Part shown: one piece after another, positions 8,775-17,644 of the stretch | Position numbering within the stretch: the stretch's first letter is position 1 | Layout of the letters: each line of letters starts with the position of its first letter | Assembly: GCA_947450475.1 (NCBI GenBank) | Contig: CANFVK010000003.1 | Location: 124,001-188,000 of the forward strand | Source: Bacteriovoracaceae bacterium | GTDB taxonomy: Bacteria; Bdellovibrionota; Bacteriovoracia; Bacteriovoracales; Bacteriovoracaceae | DNA: 64,000 nt | Reading direction: 5' to 3' | The notes under the pieces: generated by a model | Seen by the model: only the letters and a program-made list of their open reading frames with translations | Told to the model about the DNA's origin: nothing | Database searches by the model: none | Program-made: the position numbers and the translations under genes

Positions 8775-9899
8775 ATGAATTATAAAAGAAATACTATTTC
8801 AAAAGGAAAAATTTTAGTCTATCGAGTTTTCGATATTGGTGAAGAAGTTAATTTGGAAAAGGCCGAGAAAGCATTGGCCGAAACCACTACCGGAAGATCA
8901 AAATTTAGGCTAAAAAAAATTAATCGTCAGGCTGTCATTGTCTCAAATGATCCGTTAAGCATATCTTTAGGTACCTTCCATTTTAATGACAACAATATCG
9001 ATTATAGTGCAGAAATATCAGCAAAATTATGGGATTTCGGTACCCTTTCTTTGACTTTTGAATTTCCGATAAAAGAAGGGTCAAGCCTTGATGAATTAAA
9101 AACTTTTTCAGCAGTAATTCAAGAAAATGATGATCTAGATTCTTTCGCAAGAACTAAAGCAAACGAACTTTCTCATCAAATTCAATCCGCCATGGGAAAG
9201 ATCAATGAATGGGAAGTAAATGAAGATTATATCTTGTACTTCATTGAAAAATTTGAACAACAGTACGATGATGCTTCGACTATTTTAGAGCAAGAAGATG
9301 TCGCAGCACTCATTTTAAATGAAGACAAAGCTTTACTCGCCCCTCAAATTAGAGAAAGAATTTATGAATCGAAATTACAATATTATCGCAATGATCTTGC
9401 ACTTATCGACTGGAACAGTGGCTTAATCATAGAACCATCGGGTTCCATGGATATTCCTGATGTTATCGAATTTGCGTTAAACCAATTACTTGAAATGCGT
9501 TATTATGATGATCTATTAGATAAAAAATTACGGGAATTATATTCGGCCATTGAACTCAAAGAAATGAGTTTATTCTCGTCTCGCTATAGCGACCTAGCGC
9601 TTGAAGCTGGACAAAAATATATTGAAATAGCAGAAATTGTTGAATCAGTAGAAAATTCCTTAAAAGTTATAGGAGACCTATATCATTCTGTAGTATTTAG
9701 AATGGCTTCAAAGAAATTCAGATTTACGGACTGGCAAAGTAGTATTGATAATAAATTAGATAATCTCGCGGATCTAAGTAAGTTGCTACTGGATAATATA
9801 AATCATCGCAAAAGTCATATGCTAGAGTTGACTATAATTGTGATAATCAGCCTTGAACTAATTCCTCTTTTTGAACATATCAAAAAATTTTTTAATTAA
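8775..9899 (+). CDS. RMD1/DUF155-family-like membrane-anchored protein
   Basis: A 374-residue protein that starts YRVFDIGEEVNLEKAE, continues as a mixed alpha/beta domain and then long helices (YYDDLLDKKLRELY, YSDLALEAGQKYIEIAEIVESVEN), and ends in one transmembrane segment ELTIIVIISLELIPLFEHI after HRKSHMLE. This layout, with the C-terminal helix-LE-hydrophobic anchor, resembles the RMD1/Sif (DUF155) family known from fungi, mitochondria and bacteria; biochemical role is not established in bacteria. The ATG has no Shine-Dalgarno, and TAGAAT at 8763-8768 is so close that the message could be leaderless. It stops immediately before the convergent gene at 9900. Confidence 0.6.
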   Translation: MNYKRNTISKGKILVYRVFDIGEEVNLEKAEKALAETTTGRSKFRLKKINRQAVIVSNDPLSISLGTFHFNDNNIDYSAEISAKLWDFGTLSLTFEFPIKEGSSLDELKTFSAVIQENDDLDSFARTKANELSHQIQSAMGKINEWEVNEDYILYFIEKFEQQYDDASTILEQEDVAALILNEDKALLAPQIRERIYESKLQYYRNDLALIDWNSGLIIEPSGSMDIPDVIEFALNQLLEMRYYDDLLDKKLRELYSAIELKEMSLFSSRYSDLALEAGQKYIEIAEIVESVENSLKVIGDLYHSVVFRMASKKFRFTDWQSSIDNKLDNLADLSKLLLDNINHRKSHMLELTIIVIISLELIPLFEHIKKFFN

Positions 9900-10298
9900 T
9901 TATAGAACGGGAGTTACCTTTATCGTTATTCCCTTGATAGAAACCATACTCTCCTCTCCAATTTTTGCCAGTATCTCTTTTTTGGCAAAAACCTTAGATC
10001 CGCTAGATTTATAAAAACGCATTTCGATTGCTACTTCATTTAAATTTTTTCCACGTCTTGGATTTACCTCAATAAGCATTGATTTATTATCAATTTTTTT
10101 TTCTAGCTCTGCTGTTTGATAAAAAGGCATGACTAAATCAGATTTAACAGTCTTATGCTTAGCTTTAAACTGCATATTCAAATTAATCATTTGAGGCATA
10201 CCATTAATAGATGCGAAAACGTAAGATGGACAATTGAATAAAGATAAAATAACCAGATAGGAAAACTGCTTTAAGAAAAAGTCTTTAACGTTAACCAT
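9900..10298 (-). CDS. Small exported protein, unknown function
   Basis: A 132-residue protein with a hydrophobic N-terminal segment (FSYLVILSLFNCPSYVFA) that reads as a signal peptide ending after residue 29. The mature part is basic and beta-rich with a PRRGKNLNEVAIEMRFY stretch and no cysteine. No family recognised. Its stop abuts the stop of the convergent DUF155-like gene with no intervening base. Confidence 0.6.
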   Translation of the reverse strand: MVNVKDFFLKQFSYLVILSLFNCPSYVFASINGMPQMINLNMQFKAKHKTVKSDLVMPFYQTAELEKKIDNKSMLIEVNPRRGKNLNEVAIEMRFYKSSGSKVFAKKEILAKIGEESMVSIKGITIKVTPVL

Positions 10299-10372
10299 TT
10301 TTCACCCTCATAGTAAAAAAAATATCATAGTAATTTAAGTATAAAGATATTTTTAACACGATGGCAAATAAT

Positions 10373-11023
10373 TTAAAGACTCTCTGATATAATTATTTCT
10401 GGTAAATTAAATTTTTCTCTTTCTTCAATTTTTGAGAAATCAATTTTAAAGGCTCTCAGAGCAATCCCTTCTTGTTGAAATACTCCAGAAGATCCATAAA
10501 GAGAATCTCCTAAAATTGGATGATGGTGACGAAAAAGTTCATAACGCAATTGATGACTTCTGCCTGTAATAGGTTCTAGTTCCCAATGAAAAATGCCATC
10601 GTTATCAAATCGAATTAGCCTTGCCTTAGTTAAACTTTCTTTACCATGATCAGCTTCATAGGCTCTTTTTTTTCCACGCAACAACTTGCACTTCCAAACA
10701 AGCTCTTCTTCACAATTAAATTCGGTAGGACCAGTTTTTAGACTTTGGGTTAATGCCGAATAAGTTTTTATTATGCTTTTTTTCTCAAACCAAGCATTAC
10801 CAGCTTTATGAGCCTCAGGAGTAAATGCAAAAAGTATTAAACCTTGAACCTCATAATCCAAGCGATGTACCGGAAATATTTTTTTGTTTAAATCCACTTC
10901 CAATAATATCCCAAGACAAGGGCGATTATCTTTAAATCCCTGGCGACTTGGTACGCTTAAAACATTTGGTGATTTATCAACGACAATGAAATGATTGTTT
11001 TCAAAAACTATCTTATAGGTCAT
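10373..11023 (-). CDS. RluA-family pseudouridine synthase
   Basis: Isomerises uridine to pseudouridine in RNA. The catalytic Asp is Asp56 in HRLDYEVQG, and the second family motif GRSHQLRYELFRHHHPILGD is present near residue 160. At 216 residues it is short and lacks an S4 domain, like the RluA/TruC-type or YqcB-type single-domain enzymes; the exact RNA target cannot be assigned. The ATG overlaps the asnB stop (ATGA), so the pair is co-transcribed. Confidence 0.88.
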   Translation of the reverse strand: MTYKIVFENNHFIVVDKSPNVLSVPSRQGFKDNRPCLGILLEVDLNKKIFPVHRLDYEVQGLILFAFTPEAHKAGNAWFEKKSIIKTYSALTQSLKTGPTEFNCEEELVWKCKLLRGKKRAYEADHGKESLTKARLIRFDNDGIFHWELEPITGRSHQLRYELFRHHHPILGDSLYGSSGVFQQEGIALRAFKIDFSKIEEREKFNLPEIIISESL

Positions 11024-12612
11024 TTACCACTCTTTCCATAATTTGGTAAAACTCTAGCACTTGGATCAGAGACTCTGCAGTTTTCCCAATTAGGATTTGG
11101 CATCCAGAAATCTGGGATTAATTCTGCTCTTTTAGGGAAATAAGACTCAAAAATATCTCTATAGAGAAGTGATTCTTTAGTAAAAGGAGATTTGTATGGA
11201 TACTTTGACTGAGCATTGATCAGATCTTGGTCATCATATGATGATTCAGCAAATGCCTTAAGCTCATCGACCATACTATGACCGACGGCATCTGAAAATG
11301 CAGCTTTTTCTCTCCATAAAATCGAGTCTGGTAAAAGATTTTCGTTTTTAAAGGCTTCTCTTAAAAGAAATTTTCCGACTCCAGAAGTATTCATTTTTTT
11401 AGTTGGATCAACTGCCATTACAAAAGAAACAAAATCTTTATCACTAAAAGGCACTCTGGCTTCCAATGAATGTGCAGAAATACATCGATCCGCTCTTAAT
11501 ACATCATAAAGATAAAGCTCCCTAATTCTTTTTTGAGCTTCATTTTGAAACTCAACGGCATTTGGAGCAAAATCAGTATACTTATATCCAAAAAGTTCAT
11601 CGCTAACTTCACCGGAGAGAAGTACCTTTATATTGGTATTTTCTTTTATAAATTTACAAACCAAATACATTGCAATCGATGCCCTTATTGTCGTTATATC
11701 CCAGGTCTCTAAGTGATAAATAACATCTTTAAGTACAGAGAGAACATCATTTTTAGTTATAGTAACATTGGTGTGATCTGCTTTGATAAAGTCAGCAACC
11801 TCTTGAGCATACTTGGAATCAATTGCATCATCTGTCATCCCAATAGAAAAAGTTCTAATAGGTTTATTTGGATTTAATTTTTGGGCCAGAGAACAAACGA
11901 GGCTAGAATCCAGTCCACCACTTAAAAGGAAACCAACTTCAGCATCTGACTGAAGTCTTTTTTTAACAGCATCATTTAATTTTGTATTAATACCATTTAA
12001 AATTTTATCCATTTCATTATTTAGCAGGCCAGTTTGTAAACCAAGATCAAGATAGCAAACAAATTTGTCACCGTCATAGTAATGACCTGGTAGAACAGGT
12101 TTAATTTCAATGCAAAATTCAAGTAAAGCTTTTACCTCAGATGCAAATGCCAGTGTATTATCTTTAGTCTTACCAAAAAATAATGGACGAATACCCATTG
12201 GATCACGAGCCGCTAACAACTTTTGTTTTTTATTATCCCAAATGACGAGAGAAAATTCAGCATCAAGGTTTTTAACTAATTTATCTATCCCCCATTGTTC
12301 ATAAAGTGGAAGTAAAACTTCACAATCAGAATGAGAAATAAAGCGGTGAGACAAACACTGACTTTTTAAATCTATATAATTATAAATTTCACCGTTACAA
12401 ACAAGATAATTTTGATGGGAAGAAATAAATGGCTGGCGTCCAAGATCAGAAAGATCCATTATGGCCAAACGGTGAAAACCAATCGCCCCTTTTGGAAATA
12501 AAACAAACTGATGGTCATCGGGACCGCGGTGGTTTAATTTTTGAAATTGATTAATTAATAAAGACTCATTAGAAGAGTCAAATGAACCTTCTATAACAAC
12601 AAAGCCGCACAT
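11020..12612 (-). CDS. asnB: Asparagine synthase (glutamine-hydrolysing)
   Basis: Makes asparagine from aspartate, glutamine and ATP. The start is the ATG at 12612 so that Cys2 of MCGF becomes the N-terminal nucleophile of the glutaminase domain after Met removal; AAGGGG lies 8 bp upstream. A GTG three codons earlier would bury the Cys. Motifs: NHRGPDDHQ, NGEIYNY, ASEVKALLEF, the PP-loop SGGLDSSL near residue 240, LSGEVSDELFGY and ARVPFSDKDF. The 530-residue length is close to E. coli AsnB. Downstream is an overlapping pseudouridine synthase. Confidence 0.93.
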   Translation of the reverse strand: MCGFVVIEGSFDSSNESLLINQFQKLNHRGPDDHQFVLFPKGAIGFHRLAIMDLSDLGRQPFISSHQNYLVCNGEIYNYIDLKSQCLSHRFISHSDCEVLLPLYEQWGIDKLVKNLDAEFSLVIWDNKKQKLLAARDPMGIRPLFFGKTKDNTLAFASEVKALLEFCIEIKPVLPGHYYDGDKFVCYLDLGLQTGLLNNEMDKILNGINTKLNDAVKKRLQSDAEVGFLLSGGLDSSLVCSLAQKLNPNKPIRTFSIGMTDDAIDSKYAQEVADFIKADHTNVTITKNDVLSVLKDVIYHLETWDITTIRASIAMYLVCKFIKENTNIKVLLSGEVSDELFGYKYTDFAPNAVEFQNEAQKRIRELYLYDVLRADRCISAHSLEARVPFSDKDFVSFVMAVDPTKKMNTSGVGKFLLREAFKNENLLPDSILWREKAAFSDAVGHSMVDELKAFAESSYDDQDLINAQSKYPYKSPFTKESLLYRDIFESYFPKRAELIPDFWMPNPNWENCRVSDPSARVLPNYGKSGK

Positions 12613-12631
12613 CAGATACACCCCTTAACAG

Positions 12632-12663
12632 AAATAAAAGCAAATCCCCAAAAAGGGTTCTGC
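12632..12663 (-). terminator. Rho-independent terminator after the peroxiredoxin-fusion gene
   Basis: Read on the minus strand, GCAGAACCC and GGGATTTGC form a 9-bp stem (one G-U, one A-A mismatch) around a TTTTTG loop, followed by TTTTATTT. It lies between the gene ending at 12686 and asnB starting at 12612. Confidence 0.6.
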
Positions 12664-12685
12664 GATTAAAAGTGTACCATAATGA

Positions 12686-13612
12686 TTAAATTTCAGGTAA
12701 AATATTGAGTTTAAAAAAGTCAGATGCATTAGCATTCTTATGCTCAAATACAATATGACCATTAGCTAAAATAAATACTCCCCCAAGTTGTAAAGGATCA
12801 CCTTCGAGTTGGCCGATACCGTGACCTTTAAAAAGACCGGCCCAGACACCTCTGAAGAAAGTGCGAATGCCGAATATTTGAAAGAAAGATCCTCTATTGA
12901 GGTTTAAACTTCTGTACAATAACCTTTGGGGATCAGAAATATGTGAAATTTTATGATCAAAATACTTAGCAAAAAACTCATCGCCAAAAGAAGGATCGCT
13001 CATATGGACAAAAACAGATGTTAGGTTTTTACCTTTTAAGTTTTCTTCTAACTTAGCTATTTCGGATACTGTCTCACGACAAAATGTACAGCCTAAATGA
13101 CGAACAAAAATTAATAAAACCTTTTTGTCCTTAGATAATTCAAACAGCGTGTCACCTTGGTTTGTTTTAATATACTTTATTAGATCGCTGAACTTCTTAG
13201 GTGCACTTATATCTGCGGAATGAGATTCATAGGCATAAATAAGTGCATAGTAAAAAGGCAAAATCCAGATGATATCATTAAATAGGATCACAGGAATAAA
13301 CTTTAGAGGAAAAGAACCAATCAAGACGGCCTGAAAAAAACCAACAATACCGAATATTTTACCCAAGAATCCAACCAAAACTATTGGCCAGTGAATAACT
13401 GGATCTTTAGAGGCAATAAAATATCCAATACCATAAACACCGACGATCATTCCAATACATTGCCAAATTTCTACATAATTGGGTCGAGGGATGTGAAGAA
13501 AATCAAAAACAGCATTTGGGAATAAGACTATAAATGCCCCCCATAAAATATTATAAATACCGGCATACTTAAGAGTTTTTTGGAAAAAATCTTCATCAAA
13601 TAAATTTTTCAT
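12686..13612 (-). CDS. Membrane domain fused to peroxiredoxin-like thiol domain
   Basis: A 308-residue two-part protein. Residues 12-130 form four hydrophobic helices (for example YNILWGAFIVLFP, IGMIVGVYGIGYFIAS, IVLVGFLGKIFGIVGFF), and residues 140-308 form a thioredoxin-fold domain with HLGCTFCRE giving a CxxC at Cys175 and Cys178. The C-terminal part resembles the AhpC/TSA-2 (PRXL2/SelL-like) families, with QLGGVFILANG near the end. A redox role at the cytoplasmic face is plausible; the substrate is unknown. It has its own terminator downstream (12632-12663). Confidence 0.75.
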   Translation of the reverse strand: MKNLFDEDFFQKTLKYAGIYNILWGAFIVLFPNAVFDFLHIPRPNYVEIWQCIGMIVGVYGIGYFIASKDPVIHWPIVLVGFLGKIFGIVGFFQAVLIGSFPLKFIPVILFNDIIWILPFYYALIYAYESHSADISAPKKFSDLIKYIKTNQGDTLFELSKDKKVLLIFVRHLGCTFCRETVSEIAKLEENLKGKNLTSVFVHMSDPSFGDEFFAKYFDHKISHISDPQRLLYRSLNLNRGSFFQIFGIRTFFRGVWAGLFKGHGIGQLEGDPLQLGGVFILANGHIVFEHKNANASDFFKLNILPEI

Positions 13613-13759
13613 AGCTTACATTTTAACTAAAAACTTATCATTTGGCATGAGACTCTGTTTAGACAAAGAGGATTCGACTATTTTAAGTTTACCAATTAAT
13701 TAATTAAATGTAGGCTAATAGCTTGTATACATTGGATTTCAATAAGGCATATCAGGTTG

Positions 13760-14677
13760 ATGGCGAGAAATAATTTATTATTTATATTATGTACCGTGAT
13801 ATGGGGAACAACCTGGCTAATCATTAAATATCAATTAGCAGCGGTTAGTCCATCCATTGGTGTCTTTTATCGTTTTTTATTTGCAGCCTTATTCATGTTC
13901 CCACTAACAAAAATATGCACCAAATATACTTTAAAATATCCACTAAAAAATCATTTATTATTTTTTTGCCAGGGTTTATTTAACTTTTGTCTAAATTATA
14001 TATTAACGTATCAAGCGGAATCTAAATTAAATTCAGCAATAGTAGCCTTAACTTTTACTTCAATTATTTATTTCAACATGATTGGACTAAGAATTTTTTT
14101 TAAAAAAACAATCACGTCTAACGTATTTCTGGGTGCAACTTTTGGAGCTCTTGGAATAATCATTATTTTTTGGAAACAAATCATTTCATTTCAAGGAAAT
14201 ATTGAAGAGATTAAAGGTTTATCGTATGGAATTATCGCAACAGTTTTTGCATCTATTGGAAATATGTTTGCGTTCAAAAACCATCAACTAAAAATCCCTG
14301 TTCTCGTTTTCAACTCATACGGAATGTTTTATGGAGCCATATGTAGCTTCTTAATTTCAATATGTATGAAGGAGAGCTTCCAATTTCCAATTACTTACCA
14401 TTTTATTTCATCTTTGGCGTACTTAACTTTGCTTGGAACAATAACTGCCTTTTGGGCATATCAAACTTTGCTGGGGTCAATTGGCGCAGATCGAGCAGCA
14501 TATTCAAGTATTAGTGCCCTTGTTGTAGCGGTCATTGTTTCTGGGATATTTGAAAATTTACAAATAACACCATTATTTATAATGGGTATTATTTTTTGTC
14601 TTATTGGAAATATTTTATCATTGAAAGGTATTAAGAAATTCGTGATGCAATCAGCCCCTCCACTTTCCAGGCTTTAA
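13760..14677 (+). CDS. EamA-family (DMT) drug/metabolite transporter
   Basis: A polytopic inner-membrane protein of about 305 residues with ten hydrophobic segments in two repeats. EamA marks are the N-terminal VIWGTTWLIIKY, SPSIGVFYRFLFAALFM, ALTFTSIIYF and the second repeat YLTLLGTITAFWAYQTLLGSIGADRAAYSSISAL. The ATG at 13760 is taken rather than the TTG one codon earlier. Substrate cannot be told from sequence. The next gene, a methyltransferase, follows after 28 bp. Confidence 0.85.
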   Translation: MARNNLLFILCTVIWGTTWLIIKYQLAAVSPSIGVFYRFLFAALFMFPLTKICTKYTLKYPLKNHLLFFCQGLFNFCLNYILTYQAESKLNSAIVALTFTSIIYFNMIGLRIFFKKTITSNVFLGATFGALGIIIIFWKQIISFQGNIEEIKGLSYGIIATVFASIGNMFAFKNHQLKIPVLVFNSYGMFYGAICSFLISICMKESFQFPITYHFISSLAYLTLLGTITAFWAYQTLLGSIGADRAAYSSISALVVAVIVSGIFENLQITPLFIMGIIFCLIGNILSLKGIKKFVMQSAPPLSRL

Positions 14678-14705
14678 CCAGGCAACTTAAAAAAGGAAAA
14701 ATCAA

Positions 14706-15521
14706 ATGAATGAAATAAATAATGGACAATCAATTGAATTACTAAAAGAATTGCATATTCTAACAAGAGACGGTGTATTAAATCAGGATAGTCGTAGGAA
14801 ACTTAAACAAGTCAATCACCTTTGTCAGTTCATTGAACCACTTATAAAAAAAACTCGAGAAGAAGTGGTGATCGTAGATCATGGAGCTGGAAAATCTTAT
14901 TTAGGATTTATACTTTTTGATTTATTTATAAAAGGTAAAAAACCACTAGCAAGAGTTTTTGGAATTGAAAACAGACCTGAGCTCATAGCTAAATCAATGG
15001 CACTGTCAAACCGTTTAGGATTTACACAGATGAATTTTTTAAACTTAACGGTTTCAGAGTCAATCCAATCAAATAAAATTCCCGAACAAGTCGATATTGT
15101 TACAGCGCTACACGCTTGCGACACCGCTACAGATGATGCTATCGAATTTGCTCTGAAAAAAAAATCAAAGTATATAGTTTTGGTTCCATGTTGCCAGGCT
15201 GAAATTGCAGCTATATTTAGGAAAAATAAAAATAAAAACTTAGGTAGATTTGCTTTGACTGAAATATGGAGACATCCCATCCACACAAGGGAGTTTGGTA
15301 GCCATATTACAAATGTTTTAAGATGTTTGCAATTAGAGGCGCATGGATATCAAGTCATGGTAACAGAACTAGTCGGATGGGAACATTCATTAAAAAATGA
15401 ACTTATCGTAGCTGAATTAAAAAATGCGCCGTCAGAGAAAATACTCGCAAAAATAGAAAGTATAATAATTGAACTTGGTATCGAAGAAAAAATGGAAAAA
15501 TTCGCAAGATTTAAATCTTAA
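14706..15521 (+). CDS. SAM-dependent methyltransferase, Methyltransf_32-like
   Basis: A 271-residue class I methyltransferase. The SAM-binding region is VVIVDHGAGKSYLGF near residues 55-70, with VFGIENRPELIAKS as the acidic second strand, then LHACDTATDDAIEF around residue 137 and VLVPCCQAEI around 162. The combination GxGKxxL, LHAC and VPCC matches the Methyltransf_32 group (METTL25/RRNAD-like), probably acting on RNA or protein, but the substrate is unknown. Overlaps the end of the convergent ferredoxin-like gene by 11 bp. Confidence 0.78.
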   Translation: MNEINNGQSIELLKELHILTRDGVLNQDSRRKLKQVNHLCQFIEPLIKKTREEVVIVDHGAGKSYLGFILFDLFIKGKKPLARVFGIENRPELIAKSMALSNRLGFTQMNFLNLTVSESIQSNKIPEQVDIVTALHACDTATDDAIEFALKKKSKYIVLVPCCQAEIAAIFRKNKNKNLGRFALTEIWRHPIHTREFGSHITNVLRCLQLEAHGYQVMVTELVGWEHSLKNELIVAELKNAPSEKILAKIESIIIELGIEEKMEKFARFKS

Positions 15522-15834
15522 ATAGATCTTGAAATAATTCATCAGATGAAATATCAGGAGCAACTTCATAGAATGCAAATACATCAGTTTCATTTGAGGT
15601 AATTTTAGTTACAATAATTTTATCTTTGGGACAGATGTTTTGACAAGAAGTTGTAACAACTCTAACGTCTCGTCCAAATTTATTTTTTGTAAGAATCTTG
15701 AGACTAGATTTCAATTTATCAGAACACGACTCAAATGAAGTACCCTCGAATTGCCTTGAACAAGTTGAACATATCAAAACAATAGTTTGCTCCCAACCTG
15801 AGTTATCTTTACTTATAAGTGAACAATTATTCAT
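15511..15834 (-). CDS. Thioredoxin-like [2Fe-2S] ferredoxin-type protein
   Basis: A 107-residue protein with four cysteines in the spacing LICSTCSRQ and TTSCQNICPKD (C-x2-C, about 45 residues, C-x3-C), resembling DUF1636 and thioredoxin-like [2Fe-2S] ferredoxins. Another Cys pair (NNCS, ESCS) is less conserved. The start is the ATG at 15834; an upstream in-frame start at 15927 would overlap the Wzz-like gene and add a hydrophobic stretch read from that gene's other frame. Probably cytoplasmic electron transfer; partner unknown. Confidence 0.62.
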   Translation of the reverse strand: MNNCSLISKDNSGWEQTIVLICSTCSRQFEGTSFESCSDKLKSSLKILTKNKFGRDVRVVTTSCQNICPKDKIIVTKITSNETDVFAFYEVAPDISSDELFQDLFKI

Positions 15835-15865
15835 AGCTTTATAATGAAATAATATTTTTATGAAA

Positions 15866-17095
15866 TCAAGAAAAATTATTAAAATCAGTAGGTTTAAATA
15901 ACTCAAAAACATAAATACTAAAAACACTAAAAGAAAAAGCCAATGTTAAAGACAATAGAATAAAAATCAAAAGTGTTGGATTGGAGTGTACCCGTGAAAA
16001 ACGTTCGTACTCGAGAATTTCAACTTTATTTAGTACATATGTTTTCTGTAATCCAATCCTCGCCAATGAGTCTTTATAGGAAGCAATAACCTTATAAACA
16101 AAGTCATGATTTGAGTTCATTTTTTCTAACTCAAAATGTAAAGGTGCTTGATATTTTTTCTGAGTGACAAAGTTTTTTAAATAAGAATTAAAAGTAGAAA
16201 GCTTTAAAGCCAACTCCTTGTTTTCATCAACTAAGGTTTTTATTTGGTAAGCATGATCGAACTTTGATAAATTTATAACCTTGTAGTTTGCAAAAGGTTC
16301 ATTTTTTTGCAATTGAATAATCTTACTTTGATTGTTGGTAATTTGAATATTAATTTCATTAATATTTTTTTTGAGATCATTAATATTTTGAATAGAATCA
16401 CCTTTCTCCTGATCAATTGAAAAAATTTGATTTTTTTGCATTTTTTCAAGAGTAACCATTTCAATAGAATTTAACTCAGTTCTTTCTTTTTCAACTTCAT
16501 GCAAAAAGAAAATCTCGGCCTGATTCAAATCTTCTAATTCTTTGCTAATTATTTTCCTCTTTGCAAGAACTAATGTTTGATTAACAAGCAATACTGTTAA
16601 TTCACGAAAGTCTGACTTAACCTCAACGGTTAAAACATTTGCTTTGCCAGAATTAAATGTAATCATCTTTGAAAGCTTTATTGCTACTTCGTGAACAAAC
16701 TCTGGGCTGGAAGAATCAGTTGAAAAAGTTTTAAAAAAACCAGCAATAGCAGGATAGTTAGATTGTTTGTTTAATTTAATTAAATTCTCTGCAATCAATA
16801 CATAGAATTCATGTATATCCAACATAGCTTCTGCATTGCTAACAATATCATCACCTCTATTTTCAGCAACAAGCGGTTCTCCATCAAGTCCAGTTAGATG
16901 ACCAATAACTGATTGCAGTTGACTATTTCTAATATCTTTAATAATTAGTTTTCCGCTTCCAGGATACTGTGGGAAATATTTGTGCTTGATCATTGCACCT
17001 AAAAGACAAGCTAAAGAGACAACAAGAAAATATCTCCACTGTTTTGAAAAAATTAATAACAACTGATTAAGATTAAAATCATCACTTTGATTCAT
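15866..17095 (-). CDS. Wzz-type polysaccharide chain-length/co-polymerase protein
   Basis: A 409-residue inner-membrane protein with the polysaccharide co-polymerase layout: cytoplasmic start, first TM at about residues 22-38 (RYFLVVSLACLLGAMI), a long periplasmic domain rich in coiled coil (residues 190-330) and a second TM near residues 375-400 (LLIFILLSLTLAFSFSVFSIYVF). No C-terminal kinase domain, so it is Wzz-like rather than Wzc-like. It diverges from the SLBB-protein gene with only 39 bp between the starts, and a polymerase-like gene follows on the other strand, supporting a surface-polysaccharide role. Confidence 0.75.
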   Translation of the reverse strand: MNQSDDFNLNQLLLIFSKQWRYFLVVSLACLLGAMIKHKYFPQYPGSGKLIIKDIRNSQLQSVIGHLTGLDGEPLVAENRGDDIVSNAEAMLDIHEFYVLIAENLIKLNKQSNYPAIAGFFKTFSTDSSSPEFVHEVAIKLSKMITFNSGKANVLTVEVKSDFRELTVLLVNQTLVLAKRKIISKELEDLNQAEIFFLHEVEKERTELNSIEMVTLEKMQKNQIFSIDQEKGDSIQNINDLKKNINEINIQITNNQSKIIQLQKNEPFANYKVINLSKFDHAYQIKTLVDENKELALKLSTFNSYLKNFVTQKKYQAPLHFELEKMNSNHDFVYKVIASYKDSLARIGLQKTYVLNKVEILEYERFSRVHSNPTLLIFILLSLTLAFSFSVFSIYVFELFKPTDFNNFS

Positions 17096-17134
17096 AAAAA
17101 CCCTTTAAAAATGCAAATGAACAGGAGTTCCGCA

Positions 17135-17644
17135 ATGAGAAGAACAATAAATGCTTTATTACTTTATTCAATTCTAATAAGTCAAAGCTTTGGTGCAATT
17201 ATTGAAGAAAAAAAAGATTTGAAAAAAAATATCAATCTTTCTTCAGAATATATTTTTGAGTCATATCCCAATCAAGAGCTTATTCCTATTCGACTTATAG
17301 GATCAGTTAAAAACTCTGGTTTATATCACATTCCAAGTAACATGAAACTTACAACTCTACTGGCCCTTGCCGGCGGCACCACTCCAGAAGCTGATTTAGA
17401 AAATATATTAATTGCAAATGACAATAATCAAAAAAACGAATCAAAAAATAGAAAAATTGATTTAGAAGATATATTGCAAAACCAAAATAAAACAGATAGC
17501 AATCTCTACCCGGATGATATTGTTTTGGTTAAAAACAAAACAAACATTATTAGCAATGACTCATTCAGAGCGGCATCAATGGCATCAGTGATTCTAACAA
17601 CGATTCTAACGGCAATAATTATAAAAGATCGAACTAGTAAATGA
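17135..17644 (+). CDS. SLBB-domain polysaccharide export protein with C-terminal anchor
   Basis: A 169-residue exported protein. The ATG at 17135 is chosen because AGGAG at 17123-17127 lies 7 bp upstream and the product then begins with a normal signal peptide (MRRTINALLLYSILISQSFGA). The SLBB-like beta-grasp repeat is IRLIGSVKNSGLYHIPSNMKL-like, then TLLALAGGTTPEADLENILI and LYPDDIVLVKNKT. It lacks the polysaccharide-export (PES) domain and lipobox of Wza, and ends in a hydrophobic segment SVILTTILTAIIIKD that would anchor it in a membrane. Overlaps the polymerase gene by 4 bp. Confidence 0.72.
   Translation: MRRTINALLLYSILISQSFGAIIEEKKDLKKNINLSSEYIFESYPNQELIPIRLIGSVKNSGLYHIPSNMKLTTLLALAGGTTPEADLENILIANDNNQKNESKNRKIDLEDILQNQNKTDSNLYPDDIVLVKNKTNIISNDSFRAASMASVILTTILTAIIIKDRTSK

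Noticed and set aside
12613..12621. GTG start of asnB
   Set aside because: The catalytic Cys must be residue 2, so the ATG at 12612 with AAGGGG upstream is the real start.
15835..15927. Upstream extension of the ferredoxin-like gene
   Set aside because: The extra 31 residues come from the overlapping Wzz-like gene read in another frame; the ATG at 15834 gives a normal small ferredoxin-like protein.
17087..17134. Longer N-terminus of the SLBB protein
   Set aside because: It would place a signal peptide inside the chain; AGGAG sits before the ATG at 17135.
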